From Hydrogenophilales bacterium 28-61-23 (GTDB lineage Bacteria > Pseudomonadota > Gammaproteobacteria > Burkholderiales > Thiobacillaceae): a DNA stretch of 64,000 bases. Made by a program: the position numbers and the translations under genes. Below are positions 8,342 through 16,716 of the stretch, one piece after another (the first letter of the stretch is position 1; every line of letters begins with the position of its first letter). Under the pieces are notes generated by a model. That model did no database searches and had not been told where the DNA came from. It saw nothing but the letters and a program-made list of their open reading frames with translations. The DNA lies in contig NCGJ01000002.1 in NCBI GenBank assembly GCA_002281555.1, forward strand, positions 248,001-312,000, written 5' to 3'.

Positions 8342-10306
8342 ATGCGTGTCCTTTCAATCATCCCGCCGATGACGCAGCTCAACACGCCGTATCCGTCGAC
8401 GGCCTACCTGACCGGCTTCCTGCGTTCGCGCGGGGTCGACGCGGTGCAGGAAGACCTCGCGCTGGCGTTGGTGTTGCGGTTGTTTTCGCCGGCCGGCCTG
8501 GGGGCGATACGCGCCTGCATCGAGGCGCTGCCGAAGGCCAAACGCACGCCGCGGGTCAAAGCCTTCGATGAACAGTTCGACCGCTATCTCGCCAGCATCA
8601 CACCCGCCGTCGCCTTTCTGCAGGGGCGCGACCCCAGCATCGGGCATCGCATCGCCGGGCGCGGTTTTCTGCCCGAGGGCGCGCGCTTCGACTCGCTCGA
8701 TGTCTACGTGGACCCAAACGAAAACGACGATGGCGGCGATCCGCTGGCCTGGGCGTTCGGCGCGCTCGGCGTGCAGGATCGCGCCCGCCACTTCGCCACG
8801 CTGTACCTGAACGATGTCGCCGATGTGTTGCGCGACGCGGTCGATGCGCGCTTCGAATTCGTCCGCTATGCCGAATCGCTGGCGCAAAGCCAGCCGACGT
8901 TCGATCCCTTGGCCGAGGCGCTGGCCGCGCCGCTGAATCTGGTCGATCAAAGCCTGCGCGATCTGACGCTGGAATCGGTGGCGCGGCATGCGCCGGCTGT
9001 CGTGCTGCTGTCGGCGCCTTTCCCCGGCAACGTCTACGCCGCGTTCCGTATCGCCCAGGCGATCAAGGCGTCACACCCCGGCATCGTCACCGTGCTCGGC
9101 GGCGGCTACGTCAACACCGAGTTGCGCGAACTGAGCGAGCCGCGCGTGTTCGACTATTTTGACTATGTCTGCCTCGATGACGGCGAACGGCCGTTGCTGG
9201 CGCTGCTGGAACATCTGCGCGGCGAGCGCGGACAGGATCGCCTGGTGCGGACCTTCGTGCGCGGCGACGAAAAAGTCCGCTACATCCACTTCCCGGAACC
9301 CGACATTCCTTTCGCCGAAGTCGGCACGCCGACCTGGGACGGGCTGCCGCTGGATCGCTATCTGTCGGTGCTCGACATGCTCAACCCGATGCACCGGCTG
9401 TGGTCGGACGGGCGCTGGAACAAGCTCACCGTGGCGCACGGCTGTTACTGGAAGAAGTGCAGCTTCTGCGACGTCTCGCTCGATTACATCGGCCGCTACG
9501 ACGCCATCGCTGCGGCCACGCTGGTCGACCGGATCGAAGCCGTCATCGGCGAAACCGGCCAGACCGGCTTTCACTTCGTCGACGAAGCCGCGCCGCCGAA
9601 GGCGCTGAAAGCGCTGGCCGAAGAGTTGGAAAAGCGCAATCGCGCGATCTCCTGGTGGGGCAACATCCGCTTCGAAAAATCGTTCACGCCGGAACTGTGC
9701 CGGCAACTGGCGGACAGCGGCTGCATCGCGGTTTCCGGCGGGCTGGAAGTGGCCTCCGACCGGCTGCTGAAACTGATGCAGAAAGGCGTTTCGGTCGAAC
9801 AGGTCGCCCGCGTCACCCGCGCTTTCAGCGATGCCGGCATCCTGGTCCACGCCTACCTGATGTACGGCTTCCCGACCCAAACCGTGCAGGACACCGTCGA
9901 CGCGCTGGAATACGTGCGCCAACTGTTCGCCGCCGGCTGCATCCAGTCCGGCTTTTTCCACCGTTTCGTCTGCACCGTGCATTCCCCGGTCGGCCTGCAC
10001 CCGGAACAATTCGGCGTCACCTTGAAGCCTTTGCACCCGCAAGGGGTACGCCAGTTCCGTAAGGCGGCAGAGCCGCCAACGGCTCTGCTGCCGCCGGTCT
10101 CTTTCGCCAAAAACGATGTCGGCTTCGATGACCCGACCGGCGTCGACCACGACACGCTCGGCATCGCGCTGAACAAGGCGCTGTACAACTACATGCACGG
10201 CATCGGCCTGGATGACGATGTGCGGCAATGGTTCAGAGGCCACCCAACCGAGCGGGTGCCGCGTACCCGCGTGCCGCGCCACTTCATCGAGCGCGCGCTG
10301 GGCTGA
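8342..10306 (+). CDS. B12-binding-type radical SAM protein, function unknown
   Basis: 654 residues from the ATG preceding RVLSIIPPMTQLNTPYPSTA, the first codon of recognisable family sequence; an upstream in-frame start at 8264 would lie inside the repeat element. The middle contains a cobalamin-domain-like Rossmann segment (VVLLSAPFPGNVYAAFRIAQ, LGGGYVNTELREL, CLDDGERPLLALLE). The radical SAM domain follows with cluster motif C368-YWKK-C373-SF-C376, then FHFVDEAAPP and SWWGNIRFEKSF. The cysteine spacing is CX4CX2C rather than CX3CX2C. A 33-bp hairpin lies in the C-terminal coding region. The next genes on the strand encode a ThDP enzyme and a glycosyltransferase-like protein. The substrate is unknown. 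Confidence 0.85.
   Translation: MRVLSIIPPMTQLNTPYPSTAYLTGFLRSRGVDAVQEDLALALVLRLFSPAGLGAIRACIEALPKAKRTPRVKAFDEQFDRYLASITPAVAFLQGRDPSIGHRIAGRGFLPEGARFDSLDVYVDPNENDDGGDPLAWAFGALGVQDRARHFATLYLNDVADVLRDAVDARFEFVRYAESLAQSQPTFDPLAEALAAPLNLVDQSLRDLTLESVARHAPAVVLLSAPFPGNVYAAFRIAQAIKASHPGIVTVLGGGYVNTELRELSEPRVFDYFDYVCLDDGERPLLALLEHLRGERGQDRLVRTFVRGDEKVRYIHFPEPDIPFAEVGTPTWDGLPLDRYLSVLDMLNPMHRLWSDGRWNKLTVAHGCYWKKCSFCDVSLDYIGRYDAIAAATLVDRIEAVIGETGQTGFHFVDEAAPPKALKALAEELEKRNRAISWWGNIRFEKSFTPELCRQLADSGCIAVSGGLEVASDRLLKLMQKGVSVEQVARVTRAFSDAGILVHAYLMYGFPTQTVQDTVDALEYVRQLFAAGCIQSGFFHRFVCTVHSPVGLHPEQFGVTLKPLHPQGVRQFRKAAEPPTALLPPVSFAKNDVGFDDPTGVDHDTLGIALNKALYNYMHGIGLDDDVRQWFRGHPTERVPRTRVPRHFIERALG
10063..10095. 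repeat. Hairpin sequence inside the radical SAM coding region
   Basis: GGCGGCAGAGCC (10063-10074) and GGCTCTGCTGCCGCC (10081-10095) are complementary apart from a 3-nt bulge, around a 6-nt loop. They encode the low-complexity stretch RKAAEPPTALLPPV between otherwise conserved-looking segments, so this is probably an in-frame insertion of a small palindromic element. Confidence 0.5.
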
Positions 10307-10441
10307 TGCGCGTACTTGTGCAATCGCGTTAGCAAGAATAACCGCTTGATCCCGATGGATTTTTCCTCTCGTCGCAAGGTTCCCGCCCGGGGCGTCTTGT
10401 GCTCAAATCGCGCCCTTCGCCCGCACCAGTCTGGAGCGCAC

Positions 10442-10463
10442 CGGGGCTGAAGCTTCAGCCCCG
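10442..10463. repeat. Perfect palindrome just upstream of the ThDP-enzyme start
   Basis: GGGGCTGAAGCTTCAGCCCC (10443-10462) is a perfect 20-bp palindrome, 22 bp with the flanking C and G. It ends 8 bp before the ATG, where the ribosome binding site should be. No purine-rich Shine-Dalgarno sequence is visible there, so the hairpin may limit translation or bind a protein. Confidence 0.6.
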
Positions 10464-10470
10464 CAAGCAC

Positions 10471-12204
10471 ATGAAAATTACCGTCAGTGAATTGATCGTC
10501 AGATACCTGGAGCGCCTGGGCGTCGAAGTCATCTTTGGCATGCCCGGCGCGCATGTGCTGCCGATTTACGACCAGTTGCGCGACTCGAAGGTCAAGAGTG
10601 TGCTGGTCAAACATGAGCAAGGCGCGGCGTTCATGGCGGGCGGGTATTCGCGCGTTTCGCACCGGCATGGTTTGGACAAGATCGCGGCCTGCATCGCCAC
10701 GGCCGGGCCGGGCGCGACCAATCTGGTCACCGGCATCGCCAATGCCTATGCGGAGCGGCTGCCGGTGCTGATCATCACCGGCGAGACCTCGACTTATATC
10801 TTCGGCAAGGGCGGTTTGCAGGAAAGCTCCGGCGAGGGCGGCGCCATCGATCAGGGCGCGCTGTTTTCCAGCATCACCCGCTATCACAAGCTGATCGAAC
10901 GCACCGATTACCTGGGCCAGGTGCTCAACCAGGCGACACGGGCGCTGTTCTCGCGCGAGCCGGGGCCGGTGCTGTTGAGCATTCCCTACAACGTGCAGAA
11001 GGAGATGGTCGAGGACGATGTGCTCGATCAGCTGCACATTCAGGCCGCCGTGCCGCGCCAAGTGGACAACTGCGCGGCGCATGGCGTCGCGCTGGCGCAA
11101 CTGGCTGCGCTGATCCAGGCCGCGAAATATCCGGTCATCGTGGCCGGCTACGGCTGCATCAAGGCCGGCGCGCGCGATGTCGTCGCCAGCCTGAGCGAGG
11201 CGCTGCGAATTCCGGTGGCGTCCAGCCTGAAGGCCAAGGGCGTGGTCAGCGAGGGCGGCGCGTTGTCGCTTGGCTGCCTGGGCGTCACCTCGAACGGCCA
11301 GGCGTATCGCTATATCGTCGAGCACGCCGATCTGGTGATCTTTCTCGGCGCCGGCTTCAACGAGCGCACCAGTTATCTGTGGGACAAAAAGCTGCTGGCC
11401 GGCAAGAAGGTGGCGCAGGTGGATTGCGATGCCGGCCAATTGGGCAAGGTGTTCAAGGCGGATCTGGCGATACATGGCGATATCCGCGAGGTGTTGACCG
11501 CATTGCTGGCGGATCTGGCGGCCGAGGGCGCGAGTGTTGGTAAACCCGCTGGTAAACCCGGTGGCAGGCTCGACAAGCTGGACGACCATCGCGAAAACGA
11601 AAATCAGCCGCTGGCCGGAGCGGCCGCCGCGCAACACGCCAAGTTTCACCTGATGGAGGCGTTCTTCGCCGGCCTGGCCGAGCGTTTCCCGCAAGACGCG
11701 TTGATCTTCGACGACAACATCGTGTTCGCGCAGAGCTTTTTCGATGTCTCGCACGCCAACCACTATTTCCCGAATTCCGGCATTTCCTCATTGGGCCATG
11801 CCATTCCGGCGGCAATCGGCGCGCGCTTTTTTACCCAAGCTCGCTCGCAAGACGCGCCCACCTTCGCCATCCTCGGCGACGGCGGTTTTCAGATGTGCTG
11901 CATGGAGATCATGACGGCGGTGAACTACGGGATTCCGCTCAACATCGTGGTCATCAACAACGCCACGATGGGACTGATCCGCAAGAACCAGTTTCAGTTG
12001 TACGGCGAGCGCTACATCGACTGCGACTTCGTGAATCCGGATTTCGAACTGCTCGCCCGCTCTTTCGGCATCCAGCATCACCGCATCGTCGCCGAAGCCG
12101 ATCTCGATACGCTGTTCGCCAGCGCCGACCTGACCGGTACGATCAATCTGATCGAAATCCTGCTCGACAAGAATGCCTTCCCCACCTACCTGTCGGCACG
12201 CTGA
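10471..12204 (+). CDS. ThDP-dependent enzyme, acetolactate-synthase-like
   Basis: 577 residues. The N-terminal ThDP pyrimidine-binding domain has the catalytic-type glutamate E49 (LVKHEQGAAFMAGGYSR) and ATAGPGATNLVTGIANAYAE. The central domain resembles the ALS cofactor domain. The C-terminal PP domain has GDG at 469-471 (ILGDGGFQM) and the NNATMG metal-binding stretch. A hydrophilic linker of about 40 residues (GKPAGKPGGRLDKLDDH region) lies between the middle and C-terminal domains. No regulatory ilvN-type gene or ilvC is adjacent, so branched-chain synthesis is unlikely. The partner genes suggest a decarboxylation or carboligation step in an unknown pathway. The 3' end overlaps the next gene by 32 bp. 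Confidence 0.85.
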   Translation: MKITVSELIVRYLERLGVEVIFGMPGAHVLPIYDQLRDSKVKSVLVKHEQGAAFMAGGYSRVSHRHGLDKIAACIATAGPGATNLVTGIANAYAERLPVLIITGETSTYIFGKGGLQESSGEGGAIDQGALFSSITRYHKLIERTDYLGQVLNQATRALFSREPGPVLLSIPYNVQKEMVEDDVLDQLHIQAAVPRQVDNCAAHGVALAQLAALIQAAKYPVIVAGYGCIKAGARDVVASLSEALRIPVASSLKAKGVVSEGGALSLGCLGVTSNGQAYRYIVEHADLVIFLGAGFNERTSYLWDKKLLAGKKVAQVDCDAGQLGKVFKADLAIHGDIREVLTALLADLAAEGASVGKPAGKPGGRLDKLDDHRENENQPLAGAAAAQHAKFHLMEAFFAGLAERFPQDALIFDDNIVFAQSFFDVSHANHYFPNSGISSLGHAIPAAIGARFFTQARSQDAPTFAILGDGGFQMCCMEIMTAVNYGIPLNIVVINNATMGLIRKNQFQLYGERYIDCDFVNPDFELLARSFGIQHHRIVAEADLDTLFASADLTGTINLIEILLDKNAFPTYLSAR

Positions 12205-14008
12205 TCTGGTCGAGCAGATTGCCGCGCAACGCGCGGCCATCGTTCGTTTCGAGGCTGCGTTGTGGGACGGCGGCTTCAACGAAAACCTGCTCGCGTCGTA
12301 TCAATCGGCCTGGCGCCGACTGGAGGCGTTGATCGAACGCCAGGGCAACGACCCGCGCCACCATTTCGTCATCGCCATCCCGGTGGCGGACAGCCCGATC
12401 CACCTGAAAGACTGCCTCGAAAGCCTGCTGCAACTTTGCCGCGCCTACGGCTACGGCGGGCAGATGGGGGGCCAACCCAATGGCCGTTGGCGCAAGGTTT
12501 CCGTGCTGCTGGCCGACGATTCGAGCGAGGCGGAATCGATAGCACGGAATCGGGCCATCGCCCGGGAATTCGATGCCGCCGGTTTGAGCACCCAGTATTT
12601 CGGGCTGGAAGAACAACTGGCGCTGATGGGCAGACTCGCGGCGGTCGATCTCGCCGGCATCGTCGGCCATCACCCGCGCGACGCCTTCGGCCACAAGGGC
12701 CAGGCGATGATGCGCAACATCGCTTACCTCAAGCTCGCCGAGATGCGGTCAACGCTGCCGGACCAGCGCCTGCTGTTCTACACCATCGACGCCGACCAGG
12801 AATTCAAGGTCAATGTCGATAAACCCGTTGCCACGCCCGAAGGTGGCCGCGAGGTGACCAACGCTGTCTGCGCGGTGAACTTCCTTTATCACCTGGACGC
12901 CATCTTCAGCCGCACCGACGTCCAGGTGTTGACCGGAAAAGTGGTCGGCGACCCGCCGGTTTCGCCCGCCGTGATGGCCGGCAATTTTCTGGAGGACGTG
13001 ATCGGTTTCCTCTACGAAATGGCCGCCGTCGAGCCGGGCCAGGCATATCGACAGCCGGGTGTCGCCGCCACCGGTGACGCGGCGTATCACGACATGGCCG
13101 ACCTGTTCGGTTTCAAGCAAGCCGCCGAGGTGTATCGCTACCGTTGTCCAATCCAGGGCGAACCCGATAACGCCGCCTGCTTCGTCGAATTCTCTACCCG
13201 CCTGAACCGTTTTTTCCACGGCGAACATCCCACCCGCGTGACCTGGTATGAGCACGCCGATGTCATGCAAAGCGTGCAGCCGGCGCGCACCGTCTATACC
13301 GGCAATTACGTGTTCCGGCCCGAGGCGCTGGGCTGGTTCATCCCCTACGCGCTGTTGCGCCTGCGCATGTCCGGCCCGACCATGGGCCGCCTGCTGCAAG
13401 CCGAAATCGGCCCGCGTTTCGTCTCCGCCAATGTGCCGATGCTGCACAAACGCACGCTGGAGACGACCGGTCAATCCGAATTCCGCCCCGGCGTGGTGGA
13501 TCGATCCGCCAGCCCGCTGATCGATCTGTGCGGCGAATTCGAACGCCAGTTTCACGGCGACGTGATGCTGTTCGCCATGCAGCGCCTGACCGCGCTGGGC
13601 TACCCCGGCGAGGCGCTGGCGGAAGCTGTGGTGGACGAAACCTTGAGCGCGATGCAAAGCGAAATGCGCGAGAAATACCGGGTCAAACAAGAGGCGATTC
13701 TGCACCGCCACGACCTGCTTAAAAGCTTGCTGAATGACCCGGCAAACTGGTGGAACCGGATGCCCGAACTCGCCGGCGCGCGCGCCAATTTCCAGTCCTT
13801 CGCGGACAACATCGAACACAACTTCGGCGTCGCATCGAGCTGCCATGCGCGCATAGCCGACCCGGCCCGGCGCAACGACTGGAAAGCTCGGCAACGCGCA
13901 GCCATCCTCGGCTTAAGCGCCAACCGGCAAGTGTGGGCGCGGGCACTGTTTCAGATAGATCGCGCGGCGCTCGAAACCGGTAAGAAATCCAAGCAAACCC
14001 GGCCATGA
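12173..14008 (+). CDS. Glycosyltransferase-like protein of unknown function
   Basis: 611 residues. The N-terminal part looks like a GT-A fold: HFVIAIPVADSPIHLKDCLE resembles GT2 openings, VSVLLADDSSE follows, and FYTIDADQEF could be the DxD metal/nucleotide-sugar site. Further on are VAATGDAAYHD and GNYVFRPEALGWFIPYALLR. No transmembrane segment is evident, so it is probably cytosolic. The gene starts inside the 3' end of the ThDP-enzyme gene (32-bp overlap) and overlaps the DUF924 gene by ATGA, indicating co-translation. I do not recognise a characterised homologue; the glycosyltransferase assignment rests on motif resemblance only. Confidence 0.6.
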   Translation: MPSPPTCRHADLVEQIAAQRAAIVRFEAALWDGGFNENLLASYQSAWRRLEALIERQGNDPRHHFVIAIPVADSPIHLKDCLESLLQLCRAYGYGGQMGGQPNGRWRKVSVLLADDSSEAESIARNRAIAREFDAAGLSTQYFGLEEQLALMGRLAAVDLAGIVGHHPRDAFGHKGQAMMRNIAYLKLAEMRSTLPDQRLLFYTIDADQEFKVNVDKPVATPEGGREVTNAVCAVNFLYHLDAIFSRTDVQVLTGKVVGDPPVSPAVMAGNFLEDVIGFLYEMAAVEPGQAYRQPGVAATGDAAYHDMADLFGFKQAAEVYRYRCPIQGEPDNAACFVEFSTRLNRFFHGEHPTRVTWYEHADVMQSVQPARTVYTGNYVFRPEALGWFIPYALLRLRMSGPTMGRLLQAEIGPRFVSANVPMLHKRTLETTGQSEFRPGVVDRSASPLIDLCGEFERQFHGDVMLFAMQRLTALGYPGEALAEAVVDETLSAMQSEMREKYRVKQEAILHRHDLLKSLLNDPANWWNRMPELAGARANFQSFADNIEHNFGVASSCHARIADPARRNDWKARQRAAILGLSANRQVWARALFQIDRAALETGKKSKQTRP

Positions 14009-14559
14009 CCCAACAACACGACATTCAAGACCTGCTCGATTACTGGTTCTCGCCGCGCATCGGCAAATGCTGGTTTGCCTCGACGCCGGCGCTGGACGAT
14101 GAGATTCGCCAGCGCTATGAAGCGCTCTGGCGGCGCGCTGCGGCGGGAGAACTGGACAACTGGGCGGCAAGCCCGGAAGGCGTGCTGGCCCTGGCCATCG
14201 TGCTGGATCAATTGCCCCTCAACATGTATCGCGGCAAGCCGGCCGCGTTCAGCACCGAACGGCAAGCCGTGGAGGTCGTCCGCCAGGCCGTCGCGCGCGG
14301 CGACGACCAACGCCTGCCGCGCGACCGGCTCCTGTTCCTCTACATGCCGCTGATGCACAGCGAAAACCTGGCCGACCAGGACCAGTCCGTGGCCCTGTTC
14401 GAGCGCGCCGGCCTCGTCGCCAACCTCCGTTTCGCCGAGCACCATCGCGGCATCGTCCGCCGCTTCGGCCGCTTTCCGCATCGCAACGCCATCCTCGGCC
14501 GCGACAGCACGCCGGAGGAAATCGCTTATCTCGCCTCCGACCAGGCGTTCAAAGGGTGA
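14005..14559 (+). CDS. DUF924 family protein
   Basis: 184 residues matching the DUF924 family throughout: DLLDYWFSPRIGKCWFAS at the N-terminus, IVLDQLPLNMYRGKPAAF, FLYMPLMHSENLADQDQSVALF and a C-terminal RFPHRNAILGRDSTPEEIAYL. The family is a small all-helical TPR-like protein of unknown function, found singly in many proteobacteria. Its ATG overlaps the stop of the glycosyltransferase-like gene, so it is the last gene of that cluster. Confidence 0.9.
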   Translation: MTQQHDIQDLLDYWFSPRIGKCWFASTPALDDEIRQRYEALWRRAAAGELDNWAASPEGVLALAIVLDQLPLNMYRGKPAAFSTERQAVEVVRQAVARGDDQRLPRDRLLFLYMPLMHSENLADQDQSVALFERAGLVANLRFAEHHRGIVRRFGRFPHRNAILGRDSTPEEIAYLASDQAFKG

Positions 14560-14817
14560 GCAAAGGCGGGATACAGGCCAGACTCGGGCCAGATCCAAGG
14601 TCTGGACGCGCGTCGCCCCGAGTGAAACCGGCTATTCGGCAATGACCGATTTAAAATCGCCGAAACGATTCTCCGCCCTAAGGCCGTGCGGTGAATGGAT
14701 GCCTGAAAACAGCGCCGCTGTGATTGTTTTGGCTATAACCAAACGCATACGAGCGGAAAATGGAAAAAATGCCGACACGTTCCCTAAAAATCTTGTTGCC
14801 AAAGTGATGTTCGCCAT
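14560..14817. other. Non-coding gap before the CZB diguanylate cyclase
   Basis: 258 bp. A short inverted repeat CCAGAC/GTCTGG (about 14578-14602) follows the DUF924 stop but has no T-run, so it is a poor intrinsic terminator. The following 200 bp are less GC-rich than the neighbours and probably hold the promoter of the next gene, though I see no convincing -35/-10 pair. Confidence 0.4.
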
Positions 14818-15723
14818 ATGCACGAAATAGCCCTGGAACAGTTTGTTTCCGAATTGGATGCCGGCATGCAGTCGCATCTGGAGTGGTCGCGCAAAGTCCT
14901 GCGTTGCGCCGTGTTGCGGACCTCTCCAGGCGACGATGTGCTGAAGACCGAAGCGCACGAACTGTGTTGTTTTGGCCGCTGGTTCGTGCAACAGCGAGCC
15001 AATTTCGAGGCGCTGGATGCCAGCCGGACCCGATCTCTGGCAACCGAACACCAGGTCATGCACGATGCCATCCGCGCCATTTGTAGTCGTGTCATGGAAG
15101 GAAAGCCGGGCGAAATCGAGGATCTGGACAGATTCGAAACCACGCAACGCCGGCTTGTCGATCTTCTCGCGTACTTCAAAACATTGGCGGTCAGCCTGAG
15201 TTCGCAAATCGATCCCTTGACGGAATTGCCGTTGCGTCATCGCATGGAACAGGATTTCGATCTGCTCACCAAGCATATCCGTCATCGCGGCAGCGTTCAG
15301 TTGGTCATGATGGCGGATATCGATCATTTCAAAGCCGTCAATGACCGGTATGGTCACGCCGGAGGCGACATCGTGTTGAAGAACCTCGCGGCGACCCTGA
15401 AGCGGGTAATCCGGGACGACGATCTGGTCTATCGCTACGGCGGCGAGGAATTCCTGTTGCTGATGGAGTTGTCCGCGACAAATCATGCGGAAGAGCATGC
15501 GGCGCAGCGGGTGCTGGATGCGGTACGCGCGCTGTCGGTTGTCTTGCCGGATGGGGCGAGCGTGCGCCCTACCGTGACTATCGGTGTCGCTCTGGCGGGT
15601 GAGCATGAAAGCCTGGAAAGCGCGATCCAGCGTGCCGATGCCGCGCTGTATATGGGCAAGGCATCGGGCCGAAACCGCTATGTGGTCGCGGAAAATTCCC
15701 CGGGGGAAATGCCTGGCCAGTGA
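14818..15723 (+). CDS. dgcZ: Diguanylate cyclase with N-terminal zinc-binding CZB domain (DgcZ-like)
   Basis: 301 residues. The CZB domain occupies residues ~10-130 with zinc ligands H20 (HLEW), C51 (LCCFGRWF), H78 and H82 (EHQVMH). The order and spacing match E. coli DgcZ. A linker helix leads to the GGDEF domain (DPLTELPLRHRM, DIDHFKAVNDRYGH), active-site GGEEF at 208-212. It would make c-di-GMP from two GTP, with zinc inhibiting. No transmembrane segment is seen, so it is cytosolic. The last ~10 residues are disordered-looking. The opposite-strand neighbour is a second CZB-GGDEF protein. Confidence 0.93.
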   Translation: MHEIALEQFVSELDAGMQSHLEWSRKVLRCAVLRTSPGDDVLKTEAHELCCFGRWFVQQRANFEALDASRTRSLATEHQVMHDAIRAICSRVMEGKPGEIEDLDRFETTQRRLVDLLAYFKTLAVSLSSQIDPLTELPLRHRMEQDFDLLTKHIRHRGSVQLVMMADIDHFKAVNDRYGHAGGDIVLKNLAATLKRVIRDDDLVYRYGGEEFLLLMELSATNHAEEHAAQRVLDAVRALSVVLPDGASVRPTVTIGVALAGEHESLESAIQRADAALYMGKASGRNRYVVAENSPGEMPGQ

Positions 15724-15789
15724 ATCCAGCGTCTCCTGGGCGCCGGCGGGGAACATCCCCCGTTCAGGCTGGCCCGGGACAGTTGCGGG

Positions 15790-16716
15790 TTAGCGCGCTT
15801 CAACGTCGAATCCATCGTGCCAGATGCAGACCCGGTTGCCGCCTTCGGATTTGGCGATGAGCTGGGCGCGCTCGACGCGTTCGAGGATTTCGTCGATGAA
15901 AAAGACCGGCTCCAGATTGATGATGCCGAATGAGGCGGAAATCCGAATCTGTTTGCCGTCGACCTCGAATGCGTGGGCGGCGAAATCGTCGCGCAGGCGA
16001 TTGATCAGCGCGCCGGCCTGGTCCAGGTCGATGTTGGGTAGGCAGAGCAGGAATTCCTCGCCGCCAAGGCGGAAGATGGTGTCGTAGCCACGCAAGTGGC
16101 TGGCAAAGAAGCTGGCGGAGGCTTTAAGTACGGCATCGCCGATGAGTTGGCCGTGAGCTTCGTTGACATTGGCGAAATCGTCGAGGTCGACGAAACAGAC
16201 CGCGCAAGGTTGCCGGGTGCGTTGCACGCGCTCGATCTCCTCCGCCAGACGCAGATGCACGGCTTGGCGATTCCATAGCCCGGTCAGTTTGTCGACCGCG
16301 CCTAGGCATTCGGTCAGCTCCTGCTCCTTGCGCCGCAGCAGTTGCCTGACTCGCGCGGCAACCGCGACCAGCGCATCGTAGTCGGCGCCGGCGATCGGTT
16401 GGTTGGCGGCCTGGGCTTGCAGCAGATGGCTGGCGATTTCGTGCATCGATTGATGCGCGACCTCGAGCGCGGCATGGCTCGGATCCTGCTCGCCGCGCGC
16501 GGGTTCAAGCGCTTTCAGGGAGTGGCTCAACGGGCAGCGTCGATGGGCATCTTCGGCCAGATCGTCCGGGTTGGCCTTGCCGCCGCAGATCAATTGTCGA
16601 TTCAGCCGCGCCAGCCATTGTGCGTGTTGGGCGATGGCGCGATCCAGCGCATGCAGGCGTTGCAGAATATCGGCATGGGCTTCCGCGCTGCGTCCGACAT
16701 GTTCAGACGGTGTCAT
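15790..16716 (-). CDS. CZB-like/GGDEF diguanylate cyclase
   Basis: 308 residues. The N-terminal helical region carries a CZB-type set: H31 (QHAQW), C61 (RRCPLSHSL), H88 and H92 (HQSMHEIA). The sequence is otherwise unlike the CZB protein encoded at 14818. A coiled segment leads to the GGDEF domain (DKLTGLWNRQAVHLRL, VDLDDFANVNEAHGQ, RLGGEEFLLCL). It is predicted to be cytosolic and to make c-di-GMP. The start overlaps the stop of the upstream PAS-GGDEF-EAL gene (ATGA), so the two are translationally coupled, the last genes of an argA-headed operon. Confidence 0.88.
   Translation of the reverse strand: MTPSEHVGRSAEAHADILQRLHALDRAIAQHAQWLARLNRQLICGGKANPDDLAEDAHRRCPLSHSLKALEPARGEQDPSHAALEVAHQSMHEIASHLLQAQAANQPIAGADYDALVAVAARVRQLLRRKEQELTECLGAVDKLTGLWNRQAVHLRLAEEIERVQRTRQPCAVCFVDLDDFANVNEAHGQLIGDAVLKASASFFASHLRGYDTIFRLGGEEFLLCLPNIDLDQAGALINRLRDDFAAHAFEVDGKQIRISASFGIINLEPVFFIDEILERVERAQLIAKSEGGNRVCIWHDGFDVEAR

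Noticed and set aside
9071-11763. Long minus-strand open frames opposite the radical SAM and ThDP genes
   Set aside because: Composition is typical of antisense reading of GC-rich genes; the plus-strand proteins carry clear motifs.
12749-13894. 381-codon minus-strand frame opposite the glycosyltransferase-like gene
   Set aside because: No family resemblance; the plus-strand frame is longer and coupled by overlaps to its neighbours.
14642-14830. Possible 62-residue peptide before the CZB cyclase
   Set aside because: No ribosome binding site or conserved feature; it overlaps the cyclase start by 13 bp and could be chance in a less GC-rich gap.
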